Shown piece after piece: positions 17,094-26,500 of a stretch of DNA of 64,000 nucleotides (position 1 is its first letter; every line of letters begins with the position of its first letter). The notes under the pieces were generated by a model. The model saw nothing but the letters and a program-made list of their open reading frames with translations, was not told the origin of the DNA and ran no database searches. The stretch is from UBA6107 sp034430175. GTDB lineage: Bacteria > Chloroflexota > Anaerolineae > Anaerolineales > Anaerolineaceae. The translations under genes and the position numbers were made by a program. Where the stretch lies: assembly GCA_034430175.1 (NCBI GenBank), contig DAOUFI010000003.1, positions 1 through 64,000 of the forward strand, read 5' to 3'.

Positions 17094-18030
17094 TGGAATG
17101 ATCCTCTTCCTCGTGAATTCGTTCCCAATCTGGATTGCCATTGAGGAAATCTTTCCCGCTCATCCATTTCTTTCCAGCAGGTTGAACTTCTAGCATCACT
17201 AGGGCGCCCTCTGTTGTCATTACACCAGGATTGCCTTGAAAAATGATGTGTTTGCCCGGCTCATCTCTTTTGCTGTTCGCAACTACCGCGGACCGCACTT
17301 TTAATAACTGGTTCTTATAATAAGTATAAGTTCCTGGCCAATCATTGAAAGCCCGCACCTTTCGTTCCAGCTCAATCGCTGTCTGATTCCAATCCAGCAA
17401 TCCATCTTCCTTTCTGAGCATGGACGCATATGTCGCCAAACTTTCGTCCTGAGCCTTGGCGGATACGTGTCTGGAAAGAATTTGTGGGAGGATGGATAAT
17501 AATGTTTCCTTCCCCAGCAATGACAGTCGTTTACTTAAGGTATCGGCCGTATCATCATCACGGATTTTTTCAGCAACTTGTAAGTAAACCGGCCCGGTAT
17601 CCACGCCGGCATCCATACGCATGATCGATATGCCAGTTGAGTCATCTCCAGCCAGGATGGCCGCCTGGATAGGTGCAGCTCCACGCCACCTTGGGAGGTA
17701 TGAAGCATGAACATTAATGCACCCCAAAGGAGGTAAATCAAGTACATTCTGACGCAGAATCTGCCCAAACGCGGCTACTACAATCACATCCGGCTTCCAC
17801 GCGGTTAATTGCTCAAAAGTCTCGGGAGTTCTTAATTTCAACGGTTGCATCACAGGGATTCCTAACTTGATCGCCAAATCCTTCACCGGCGGTGGGGTCA
17901 TGACCTGTCCGCGGCCTGAAGGACGATCAGGTTGAGTAACCACCCCCACAACTTCAAATCGTTCAGCCAAACCATCAAGGATTGGTACAGAAAATTCGGG
18001 AGAACCCATGAAAACGATTCGTTTGTTCAT
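17083..18030 (-). CDS. fmt: Methionyl-tRNA formyltransferase
   Basis: Fmt formylates initiator Met-tRNA using 10-formyl-tetrahydrofolate. The 315-residue protein begins IVFMGSPEFSVPILDGL and carries the catalytic stretch CINVHASYLPRWRGAAPIQ with the Asn and His of the active site, followed by TGISIMRMDAGVDTGP. The C-terminal OB-like tRNA-binding domain includes VRAFNDWPGTYTYY. It heads a four-gene operon. The deformylase gene def, a frequent neighbour, is absent. An extended -10 element sits seven bases before the ATG and no ribosome site is seen, so translation is probably leaderless. Confidence 0.96.
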   Translation of the reverse strand: MNKRIVFMGSPEFSVPILDGLAERFEVVGVVTQPDRPSGRGQVMTPPPVKDLAIKLGIPVMQPLKLRTPETFEQLTAWKPDVIVVAAFGQILRQNVLDLPPLGCINVHASYLPRWRGAAPIQAAILAGDDSTGISIMRMDAGVDTGPVYLQVAEKIRDDDTADTLSKRLSLLGKETLLSILPQILSRHVSAKAQDESLATYASMLRKEDGLLDWNQTAIELERKVRAFNDWPGTYTYYKNQLLKVRSAVVANSKRDEPGKHIIFQGNPGVMTTEGALVMLEVQPAGKKWMSGKDFLNGNPDWERIHEEEDHSIDK

Positions 18031-18037
18031 TTAAACG

Positions 18038-18046
18038 ATTTTAACA
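18038..18046 (-). promoter_or_regulatory. Extended -10 promoter for leaderless fmt
   Basis: The minus strand reads TGTTAAAAT, then seven bases, then the fmt ATG. The geometry matches the scpA promoter at 8463-8471. Confidence 0.5.
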
Positions 18047-18140
18047 TAACCTGATGAATCCAGTACAAAACTATATCTGTAATCCTGCTCTCAAGGTAGA
18101 ATTATAAAAGCTAAGCAAAAATGGATAATTGGAGATTAGT

Positions 18141-18401
18141 GTGAGTATGGAAAACGGACAGATAAAGCTCTATGGAACTTCCTGGTGTGGCGATACCCGC
18201 AGGACTCGTGAGTATTTGGAAATAAACGAGATTCCATTCCAATGGATCGATATCGATGAGGATGAAGCAGCAGCAGAAATCGTAAAGCAAATTAACAATG
18301 GTTATAAAAGCGTACCCACGATCATTTTTCCGGATGGTTCCACCCTTACAGAACCTTCTCTTTTTGTATTAAAAGAAAAACTGGCTAATTTCAACAAGTA
18401 A
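18141..18401 (+). CDS. Glutaredoxin-like protein with a single active-site cysteine
   Basis: A small thioredoxin-fold protein, 86 residues. It has the glutaredoxin/mycoredoxin outline: strand IKLYGTSWCGDTRRTREYL, then IPFQWIDID, the cis-Pro segment SVPTIIF and FPDGSTLTEPS. The active site is CGDT rather than CxxC, so the resolving cysteine is missing and the protein is monothiol. The GTG at 18141 is favoured because GGAG lies six bases upstream; the ATG two codons later is possible. It stands alone, convergent with the 78-residue membrane protein gene. Confidence 0.82.
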   Translation: MSMENGQIKLYGTSWCGDTRRTREYLEINEIPFQWIDIDEDEAAAEIVKQINNGYKSVPTIIFPDGSTLTEPSLFVLKEKLANFNK

Positions 18402-18416
18402 TATAACTCGCAGTAA

Positions 18417-18653
18417 TTATTTAGATTTTCTTGACAACCAGATTGCCAAAGCTCCCATGGCAAGGCCCAAACCAATAATCACAAGCCCCAGATAATCATT
18501 CTTGTGTTCCAGAATTGTGGTTGTACCTGAGGTTAATTTCTGTTTCAATTTTTCGACAAAAGCCGCGTTGGGCATTACAGGTTTGAGACTGTCCGTTAGT
18601 TTATGCTCCAGTCCGAAATACGGATTTCCCTCATATGAATCTTCTAATTTCAT
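18417..18653 (-). CDS. Small single-span membrane protein after ECF sigma gene, candidate anti-sigma
   Basis: I see no named family for this 78-residue protein. An N-terminal soluble part of about 50 residues holds the motif PNAAFVEKLKQKL (28-40), which resembles the Pro-x3-Phe-x2-x-Leu-x3-Leu helix of small proteins encoded with ECF sigma factors. One membrane helix (about 54-73) and a basic RKSK tail follow. The gene starts 25 bases after the sigma-factor stop codon, so the two should be co-expressed. Its size and position suggest a regulator of that sigma factor, but this is inference. It has no zinc-type HxxxCxxC motif. Confidence 0.7.
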   Translation of the reverse strand: MKLEDSYEGNPYFGLEHKLTDSLKPVMPNAAFVEKLKQKLTSGTTTILEHKNDYLGLVIIGLGLAMGALAIWLSRKSK

Positions 18654-18677
18654 CTTTCAAGCTCCCAAAATTATTGG

Positions 18678-19268
18678 TTAATTGTCCTCAGATTGATAAC
18701 CAATTCTCTTCATCTCTTCACGTAATGCGATCAACGCACGGTGATAGAGACTCTTAATCGCGCCCTCACTTTTATCCATGATCTGTGCGATCTCCGCGTT
18801 GGAGTAATCTTCCACGAATTTCAAGATTAATAGCTGTTGTCGATCAGAAGACAAGCGTCTGATCCCTTTCAAAAGTTGCTCCACTTCCTGACTCTTCATC
18901 AATGCCGATTCCGGATGGTCAGTATGGTGTGGTATCTCCGGCTGATCCTCTAGAGCAACTTCCTTGCGCCGATGACTATCACGGTGAAAGTTGGCAATGA
19001 GGTTATGTGCGATACGATAAAGCCAGGCTGAGAATGGCACACCTTTTTCGACGTAAGTATTGATGTGACCAAAAGCCCTGAAGAACACACGCGCGGTTAA
19101 ATCTTCGGCATCGGTCTCAGAACCTATCCGGTAATATATGTAGTTATAAATTCGGGTGACATTTTGTTCATACAAGAAACTGAACGCATTTGTATCACCC
19201 TGGCTGGCTCTCGCTACAGCGTTCTCTTCGTTAATATCAGCCAAATGATCATCCCGGCTTGTATTCAT
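18678..19268 (-). CDS. ECF-type RNA polymerase sigma factor
   Basis: The protein is a group 4 sigma factor of about 196 residues. Region 2 (about 15-85) includes FSFLYEQNVTRIYNYIYYRIGSETDAEDLT and FSAWLYRIAHNLIANFHRD, which contact core polymerase and the -10 element. Region 4 (about 130-190) has LSSDRQQLLILKFVEDYSNAEIAQIMDKSEGAIKSL, an HTH for the -35 element. Regions 1 and 3 are absent, as expected. The ATG at 19268 is preferred; an in-frame GTG four codons earlier exists. It lies between a membrane-embedded subtilase and a small membrane protein, which suggests control of an envelope response. Confidence 0.93.
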   Translation of the reverse strand: MNTSRDDHLADINEENAVARASQGDTNAFSFLYEQNVTRIYNYIYYRIGSETDAEDLTARVFFRAFGHINTYVEKGVPFSAWLYRIAHNLIANFHRDSHRRKEVALEDQPEIPHHTDHPESALMKSQEVEQLLKGIRRLSSDRQQLLILKFVEDYSNAEIAQIMDKSEGAIKSLYHRALIALREEMKRIGYQSEDN

Positions 19269-19311
19269 AAAGAAAAACACCTGAACTTGTTAATCGTTAT
19301 GTTTTCCCTTT

Positions 19312-21723
19312 CTATTTCAGTGAAATTGCCTTTTGAACAGCAGCAAAAGCATCTAAAATGCCGTATCCTGCCGCATTGTTTGGAATCGAACTATTGATTA
19401 TACATGTCGGCATAGTTCCCTTGAATGGTGCGGCTGTTTCCTCTAAAATCTTTCTTGTCAGCTCAATGTTCCCTATCAGCTCCGGGTTTGCCGACCACAT
19501 TAATGCTACCACACCCGCTACATGTGGAGCAGCAAAGGAAGTACCATCTCCGCGGGTATATTGGTCATTAGGAAACGCCATTATTATCCCCTCGCCAGGC
19601 GCCAACAGATCCGGTTTGATCCGACCGCTGCCATCAAAGGTGACCGGTCCCAAACTGCTAAAGTCTGAAAGTTCTCCAGCGGAATTGATCGAGCCTACTG
19701 TAAATACCTCTGAATAGATCGCAAGTGGATCTGTGATGCTGCCGCAACCGTAATATCCGGTATTTCCAGCGGCTACTGCCATAAATATCCCGGCGGTTTC
19801 CATCGCCTTGGCTGCCTGCTCAAACGTGGCCATATCGCAACCCTCCACTAACGGGCAACCCCACGAATTATTAACAATCATCGCACCTTTTGTCGTATCT
19901 CCATCGGTGAAAGCGTCCCCATCTTGTGGATAGGGAGCGAGCATGAATTGCATGCAGTTCAGATATACAGCAGGGTTACCCAGGTTACGTGCCAAATTCA
20001 CACAGCCAATCCATTTTGTCCCGGGAGCAATACCCACATTCTTTCCCGTGATAACGCTCAAACCTGAAGTGCCATGCCCCTGTCCATCTACCGGGAAGGC
20101 AGATCCATTCCATGGATCCAACCAATTGTAATCATCCGATCCCAAAGCTCCACGGTAGGAATCTGCCAACTCCTGATTTCTGCCATCAACACCTGTATCG
20201 GTTTGACCAATTACAATACCTTCGCCTGTGATCCCCAATTCCGATTGAACCTTGTCGGCTCCGATCAAGATCAGGTTCCAGGTATACCCATTAGGAGCAT
20301 CCACAGGATCAGAATTGACCAATTTTGCGCTTTCATGTAACGGCCTTAATTGCGGGCTCTCGAGCACGCGTTCCACATCATCCCGTTTTTGAATTGTCAT
20401 ACGCAGGAAGGGATTCGCGTCCGCTTCCAGACCGTTCACCAGATAATACGGTGTATAGCTCACATGCCACGAATCCAGTTTGGCGCGGATGGATGATTGC
20501 GAGTTCGTTGCGGTATTCACAAGTTCTTCGTACACAACTTTACGACGATCTGCGACATTTGGTATTTGCGCTAAATTGGTCAGATCTGCTTGATCTTTCA
20601 TCACAATAAATATCTTTTCACCAAAAAACCCTGGTTGTCCAAAAAGGAAATAAACAACCGCCAGCGCGCTTACAGCGATTCCTGAAATGATCCAGTTGAA
20701 TTTTCTATTTATCTTCAAGTTGACGATATTCTTGAGGCTAACCAGGTTGAAAATAAATACGAGCAAAGAAACACTAAAAGCAGATGCGGCAGCCCGAATA
20801 GCCCAATCCAATGCCTCTCCGCTGGAACCAGCCACGAGAAGGGATAATTCATCAGCATCGAACCAGATCAACGGAGTGACTAGCGCGACTGCGGCAATCA
20901 GACCAACAGCAAACTTGCCGCGATCTTGCGAATTTTTTGAGAGAATGGCGAAGAAGGTGATCGTCCAACCACTCATTGGCAGAACGATCAACAGTAAAGG
21001 TTCCGAGCCATTTTGCCCCAAGCCGGTAACCAGAAGCAGGAAAAACATCGCAACAATAAATCCATCACGCAAGAAATCGTTGGGATGTACATCTTCCGCT
21101 GGAGTAAGTGTTTTGTCATAAAGGTAAGGAAAAACCACTTGAATGACAAAGAAGGCAAATAGCAATCCTTCGATCAGATATATAAGAGTGTCGTTGATCG
21201 AACCCAGTGCTCCCCATAACGCAAATGGAAGGACTAACCCAACCGCGATAATTACCGCCAGGCCAAAGTAGACAGTTTTTCCCTTCGACTCGGGTACTGG
21301 TTGCGGGTTTCGATTTTGGAAAAAGAAAAGCCCGGAGTTGAAAAGGATCAGGATAGCAATATCCATGATCGCTGTTTCTTGCTGATAGGTGATCCAAAGT
21401 TTCTTTGAAGCGAAAGTTGCCAGCGAAAAACCTGCTCCAATTGTCCAAATCCGTAGAACATTTTTAATCCTTGGGTTTTTCGATGTAAAAAATCCGATCA
21501 GCAAGGGGATAAACACCAGCCCCATGAAAATCAACTGGTTCAACCAGCGCATATCATTGAGGATGGAAGAAGATTCGTACATCGATTGTTCTGTCATCCA
21601 ATTAGAATATAGATCACCGACTGAGAACAACACAATCATGATCGTCCAACCTACCATCACCAGGATCGAACTGCAACCCATTCCGCGATTAGAAACCGGT
21701 GAACTTTTAAATTTATTTACCAT
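19312..21723 (-). CDS. Polytopic membrane protein with C-terminal subtilisin-like (S8) protease
   Basis: The 803-residue protein combines about eleven membrane spans (residues 18-360) with an exported-looking protease. Residues about 370-465 resemble an I9 propeptide (IFIVMKDQADL, then YYLVNGL). The S8 domain (about 495-800) has the complete triad: Asp509 in TDTGVDG, His550 in GQGHGTSG and Ser729 in GDGTSFAAPHVAG, plus the oxyanion Asn654 in AAGN. Subtilases usually carry a signal peptide, not a polytopic anchor. It starts 17 bases after the methyltransferase gene and ends 44 bases before the sigma-factor start, so it is likely part of one operon. Its target is unknown. Confidence 0.88.
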   Translation of the reverse strand: MVNKFKSSPVSNRGMGCSSILVMVGWTIMIVLFSVGDLYSNWMTEQSMYESSSILNDMRWLNQLIFMGLVFIPLLIGFFTSKNPRIKNVLRIWTIGAGFSLATFASKKLWITYQQETAIMDIAILILFNSGLFFFQNRNPQPVPESKGKTVYFGLAVIIAVGLVLPFALWGALGSINDTLIYLIEGLLFAFFVIQVVFPYLYDKTLTPAEDVHPNDFLRDGFIVAMFFLLLVTGLGQNGSEPLLLIVLPMSGWTITFFAILSKNSQDRGKFAVGLIAAVALVTPLIWFDADELSLLVAGSSGEALDWAIRAAASAFSVSLLVFIFNLVSLKNIVNLKINRKFNWIISGIAVSALAVVYFLFGQPGFFGEKIFIVMKDQADLTNLAQIPNVADRRKVVYEELVNTATNSQSSIRAKLDSWHVSYTPYYLVNGLEADANPFLRMTIQKRDDVERVLESPQLRPLHESAKLVNSDPVDAPNGYTWNLILIGADKVQSELGITGEGIVIGQTDTGVDGRNQELADSYRGALGSDDYNWLDPWNGSAFPVDGQGHGTSGLSVITGKNVGIAPGTKWIGCVNLARNLGNPAVYLNCMQFMLAPYPQDGDAFTDGDTTKGAMIVNNSWGCPLVEGCDMATFEQAAKAMETAGIFMAVAAGNTGYYGCGSITDPLAIYSEVFTVGSINSAGELSDFSSLGPVTFDGSGRIKPDLLAPGEGIIMAFPNDQYTRGDGTSFAAPHVAGVVALMWSANPELIGNIELTRKILEETAAPFKGTMPTCIINSSIPNNAAGYGILDAFAAVQKAISLK

Positions 21724-21739
21724 TTTTTCACTCCAATGA

Positions 21740-22372
21740 TTATTTACGAGCGGTTACGACCCAGTGAGCACTAACCAACCCATTATTTGCTCTTTCTTCC
21801 AACCTGATCTTAAGCACTTTGAAGCCTGTCATCAAATCAGCGACGTCAGCCAAATCGGAAAAATGGTGTGGAATACCGTAGTCCACTCCTTCATCGAGCA
21901 ACCAGGTGTTCTCTTCAATCTTTTGTCCGTGTCCGCATCTGGATCCATAGGTCGAGTTGAATGTTACCAGAACGATTCCACCCGGTTTTAGAACCCTGTG
22001 CATTTCCGCGAGAGTGCTCATCACTGTTTTTCGCGGATTGTGAAAGATAACGTGAATGCTTACTATGCCATCAAAGTTGCCATCTGGGAACGGGAAACCG
22101 GAAGTCATATCTGCAAGGAGGATATCCCATGTGAGTCGCTCGAGTTGCAAGCGATCTTTGGATACCTGCAAGCCATTCCACGCATTATCCATCCCCACCA
22201 CGCGGTAGCGCATTCTTTCCAAATACTGAAGATGTCTTCCAGCCCCACAACCCAGGTCAAGAATCAATCCATTCTCTGGAAGCAATTTTGAGCCGGCGAG
22301 TTCGATAACATCTGGGTAAGGGATAACCCAGCGATTTGCATCAACTGTGAAAAGTGTATTCCAATCCGGCAT
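21740..22372 (-). CDS. Class I SAM-dependent methyltransferase
   Basis: This 210-residue enzyme has the Rossmann-like methyltransferase fold. Motif I is LILDLGCGAGRH (37-48), followed by the acidic strand VVGMDNAWNG, then LLADMTSGFPFPDGNFDGIVSIHVIFH and the post-motif LKPGGIVLVTFNS. It belongs to the Methyltransf_11/25 type; the substrate cannot be told. It is the first gene of a leftward unit with the membrane subtilase and ECF sigma factor, and is divergent from the alpha/beta hydrolase gene. Confidence 0.9.
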   Translation of the reverse strand: MPDWNTLFTVDANRWVIPYPDVIELAGSKLLPENGLILDLGCGAGRHLQYLERMRYRVVGMDNAWNGLQVSKDRLQLERLTWDILLADMTSGFPFPDGNFDGIVSIHVIFHNPRKTVMSTLAEMHRVLKPGGIVLVTFNSTYGSRCGHGQKIEENTWLLDEGVDYGIPHHFSDLADVADLMTGFKVLKIRLEERANNGLVSAHWVVTARK

Positions 22373-22501
22373 TTTTTCCTGCTTTCATGATTTTTTTCTT
22401 GTGGTTTTTTGAAAATCAGATACACTTAAATAAATCCACCAAAATTGATTATAAATTACACGGATTGAAGTTGAAAGGCTATCTCATTCGGAGGAGTTCA
22501 T

Positions 22502-23338
22502 ATGCAGCAAAAAGAATTCTCATGGAAAACGAAAGATGGAATGAATATATTTGCCAAGGAATGGACACCTGACGGAAAGGTGAAAGCAGCCATCGCGCTT
22601 GTTCATGGGCTGGGTGAACATATCGACCGTTACGAACACGTAGCAAAAGCATTTACCGACGCGGGATTTGCCATGACAGGTTACGATCTGCGTGGACATG
22701 GAAAATCAGATGGTATTCGCGGCTTCTCTAACTCGAATGATGCCATGATGGATGACATCACCCAGAACATCCAAATCGTCAAAGAGCATTTCCCAAATGT
22801 GCCAACCTTCCTCTATGGACACAGTCTTGGCGGCAATCTGGTGCTATATTACACCCTCACCCGTAAACCTGATTTAAAGGGCGTCATCGCCACCAGCCCC
22901 GGTCTCGGAGTAGCAAAACCTCTTCCTGCCGCTCTAAATGTTGCCATGAATATTTTGTACAAACTCGCTCCGGCAACAAAGATCAATAACACCCTCGATG
23001 TCACCGGTTTATCCAGAGATCCTGAAGTTGTCAAGAAATATACCTCGGATCCCCTTGTGCATCCGTTTGTGTCGCCCAGATTGGCAAAAGATATGTTCTT
23101 GAATGGTGATTATTGTCTTGCCCATGCTGGAGAATTCCCCCTGCCCCTTCTTTTAATGCAAGGTACAGCCGACCGCCTAGTGAACCCGGCAAAAACTAAA
23201 GCCTTCGCCTTGGCTGCCCCGCTTAGTAAAGTGACCTACAAGGAATATGAAGGCTATTATCATGAACTTCATAATGAACCTGAAAAAGTCGAAATCCTCA
23301 AGGTAATGGTCGGTTGGATTGATCAGGATTTAAAATAA
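22502..23338 (+). CDS. Alpha/beta hydrolase, monoacylglycerol lipase-like
   Basis: The protein of 278 residues is a serine hydrolase of the Hydrolase_4/lysophospholipase group. The nucleophile is Ser108 in GHSLGG. Asp224 (GTADRLVNP) and His254 (YYHELHNEP) complete the triad. The N-terminal LVHGLGEHIDRY supplies the oxyanion loop, and GYDLRGHGKSDG is a hallmark of monoacylglycerol lipases. No signal peptide is present, so it should act in the cytoplasm on membrane-derived acylglycerols or related esters. A strong GGAGGAG ribosome site precedes the ATG. Confidence 0.9.
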   Translation: MQQKEFSWKTKDGMNIFAKEWTPDGKVKAAIALVHGLGEHIDRYEHVAKAFTDAGFAMTGYDLRGHGKSDGIRGFSNSNDAMMDDITQNIQIVKEHFPNVPTFLYGHSLGGNLVLYYTLTRKPDLKGVIATSPGLGVAKPLPAALNVAMNILYKLAPATKINNTLDVTGLSRDPEVVKKYTSDPLVHPFVSPRLAKDMFLNGDYCLAHAGEFPLPLLLMQGTADRLVNPAKTKAFALAAPLSKVTYKEYEGYYHELHNEPEKVEILKVMVGWIDQDLK

Positions 23339-23366
23339 AGTCTCTCAAATCATCTGATTATTTACC

Positions 23367-23395
23367 TTGACCCAAATGCCACCTCGGGTTAAAAT
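23367..23395 (+). promoter_or_regulatory. Promoter of the glyA-gcvT fusion operon
   Basis: TTGACC, a 17-base spacer and TAAAAT form a good sigma-70-type promoter. Transcription would start near 23402, which makes a 160-base leader before the ATG at 23562. Confidence 0.6.
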
Positions 23396-23489
23396 TGCGA
23401 TGGTTCGCAAACAAAGCTTCACCGCATTTCACTCTTGCTGTGGATATGGTCAGGCTCTGAGTCACGAATGAGAGAATTGAGACTAAATC

Positions 23490-23532
23490 AAACCACTTCA
23501 AGATGTTTAACAAACATCATGAGTGGTTTTTT
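23490..23532 (+). terminator. Intrinsic terminator within the glyA-gcvT leader (putative attenuator)
   Basis: The arms 23490-23508 and 23512-23529 form a long stem of 17 base pairs with one bulged T and one A-A mismatch, an AAC loop, and a run of T residues at 23527-23532. It ends only 29 bases before the start codon and lies downstream of the only visible promoter. Expression of the fusion gene therefore seems to need read-through. The 88 bases before it can form smaller hairpins; I could not match them to a known riboswitch. Confidence 0.7.
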
Positions 23533-23561
23533 ATTTATCCATCAAAACCAGGAGAGCTAAC

Positions 23562-26500
23562 ATGGATGATTTCCTCTTTCGCGGAAAGTTGGCAGATATC
23601 GACCCTGAAGTCAGTGGGTTGATCGAACATGAAGCCGAGCGGCAAATTCGAAAATTGATCCTGATCCCTTCAGAATCAACTGCCCCGGTTGCGGTTCGAG
23701 AATCGCTTGGCTCGGTGTTTCAAAACATCTATGCCGAGGGTTACCCGGATGAAGAGATGCGCTTCATGTCAGAAGAAGATATCCTTGATTATCCCGCTCG
23801 CCTGGCCAATTATAGACGTTATGCCGACCCCCGTTATTATAAGGGTGTTGAGTACGCAGATATCGTCGAATCTCTGGCTCGTCGCCGTTGCGCAGAAGCT
23901 TTTGCCACTGATAAATACTCGGCAGACCAGATCTATGTCAACGTTCAGCCATTATCCGGAGCCCCCGCAAATAACGCTGTTTATTCTGCCCTTATCGAAC
24001 CTGGTGATACGATCCTTGGCATGAACTTGCTTCACGGCGGTCATCTATCACATGGCTCATCCGTCAATCGCTCGGGCAAACTTTTCAAAGTCGTACATTA
24101 CAACGTCGATCCTCAAACCGAACAGATTGATTACGATCAAGTTGAAGCTCTGGCGAAAGAGTACAATCCAAAGATCATTATTTGTGGTTATTCCTCGTAC
24201 CCTTGGGTTCCAGATTTTGCTCGATTCCGCGCAATTGCTGACAGCGTTGGAGCGTATCTGCTGGCTGATGTCTCCCATATCGCCGGTTTAATCGCAGGGA
24301 ACGCCATTCCCTCACCCGTTGGATATGCCCATGTGATCACTTTTACAACGCATAAGACTTTGTGCGGTCCTCGTGGTGCCTGTATTCTCACAACCGATCC
24401 CTCCATCGCAAAGAAGATCGATAAGGCAGTTTTCCCCGGTGAACAGGGTGGACCTCATGTACACGTGTTTGCCGCTCTCGCCACAACTTTCAAGCTGGCA
24501 AAGACTCAGCAATTCAAGGATCTTCAAAAACAGATCGTCAAGAACTGCGAAGCACTTGTTAAGAGATTAAGCGAACGCGGGCTACGGATCCCATTTGGTG
24601 GCACAAACACTCACCTCGCGAATATCGATTGCAAGACCATCGTCGGTACTGACGGCACACAACTCTCCGGGGATATTGCGGCGCGAATCTTAGACGTTGC
24701 CGGTCTCGTCCTCAACCGGAATACCATTCCGGGTGATAAAACTGCCCTTTATGCCTCTGGCATTCGTTTCGGTACCCCCTGGATGACCCAGCGAGGTCTC
24801 AAAGAAAAAGAAATGATCGAGGTAGCCGACATCATGGCCGATGTATTGCTTTCTACAAAACCCTACAAGGTGGAAACCAGACAGGGTGCTGTGACTCGCG
24901 CTAAAGTTGACTTCATAGTGCTGCAAGAAGCCCGCAAGCGTGTCCAGAAATTGACCGCAGCAGCAGGTTGTGACATTGAAATCGGTTCAAATGGTTATCC
25001 TCATTTCTATTCACTGGAAGATAAGCCTGCGAAATCATCCGAATGGGTAGCGCTTGATATTCGCGGATCTAAGGTCAACCACTTCGTTAATTATGTCTTT
25101 AGCGCTGATGTTGAATCGCTTGCCAAAGGTTCTTCCACCACTACGATCTTGAACACACCACTCAAAGAAATCAGCGGAATACTCACATTTGTCGAGCCCG
25201 ATCTTTACAGGTTCTCGATCAAGAAAGAGGATTTTGGTCTGGCGGCGACTTTCTTGCGTGACCTTTCTGATGGCTACATCGCCTTTGATGAAGATATGCC
25301 CCGCCGCATTCCCGGTCCTACCGTGATTGAAGAATCAAAAACTGATGTGGTAACCAGCGCAAGCGGAAACGCAGTCAGTATGGAAAAGCCATATTTCATC
25401 GGTCAAAAAAGCGGACAGGGTACTCCCCTCCCCGCATTTACCTGGAACGAAACTGAAAATCTAAAACTCTTCCGAACGCCGCTCTATGAAATCCATAAAG
25501 ATATGGGCGCTAAGATTATTCCATTTGCTGGCTGGGAAATGCCGGTTTGGTATAGTTCGGTAGTTGAAGAACATCTCGCTTGCCGTCAGGTGGCTGGCCT
25601 CTTCGACGTCGCTCACATGGGTGTCTTCCAGGCTGAAGGTCCTGATGCTTCTCTCTTCCTCGACAGTGTCTGCGGCAACGACATCGGTGGTTTGGGTATC
25701 GGTGAATCCTGCTATACACACTTCCTCGATCCAGACTCAAATGTAATCGATGACACTCTTGTTTATCGACGCGGTCAGGACAAATACCTGGTAGTTGTCA
25801 ACGCGTCAAATGATGCTAAAGATTGGGTCTGGCTGAACGCAGTCCGTGAAGGAAAAGTAATGGTTGACGCTCAGCGTCCCTGGGTGAAGGCATTCGGGCG
25901 TAAGGTCATCCTTCGTAACTTACGCGATCCCAAAGAAGGTAAAGATATGCGCGTGGACATTGCCCTGCAGGGCCCCAAATCACGCGATATCCTTCTTGCG
26001 ATGGGTTGTGACGCAGCCACAACCAAACGCATAAAGGCACTTAAGCGCACTGAGTTGTGCGAAGCTGTCGTGGGTGGATTTGATCTGGTTGTCTCACGCA
26101 CCGGTTATACTGGTGAAAAGATGGCCTTCGAATTATTTGTCCACCCCGATAAGGCAGTCGAACTCTGGAAAACCATCCTTAAAATCGGTGAACCGATGGG
26201 TGCCAAAGCCTGCGGTTTGGGTGCCAGAGACTCACTCCGCACAGAAGCCGGGTTACCGCTCTATGGACACGAGATGGGCGGTGAAATGAATTTCGGAGTA
26301 GCCGAAGCAGGTTTTGGCTCATACGTAAAAACATACAAACCCTGGTTCATCGGACGTGATGCCTTTATTGCCCGCGAAGCCAAACGAGAAGGTGTGGTCG
26401 TGCGCTTCCGCTTTACCGAAAAAGGTGTACGCATGGCACATAATGCCGATCCTGTGGTCGATATGAAGGGTAAAGTCATTGGTGTGGTCACCAGTTGTGC

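Noticed and set aside
16516..17193. 225-codon open frame on the plus strand over panE and fmt
   Set aside because: It is antisense to two well-supported genes and has no family-like motifs.
23402..23489. Glycine, tetrahydrofolate or SAM riboswitch, or a T-box, in the glyA-gcvT leader
   Set aside because: None of the conserved core strings of these RNA classes could be found by eye. I therefore report only an attenuator-like leader of unknown type.
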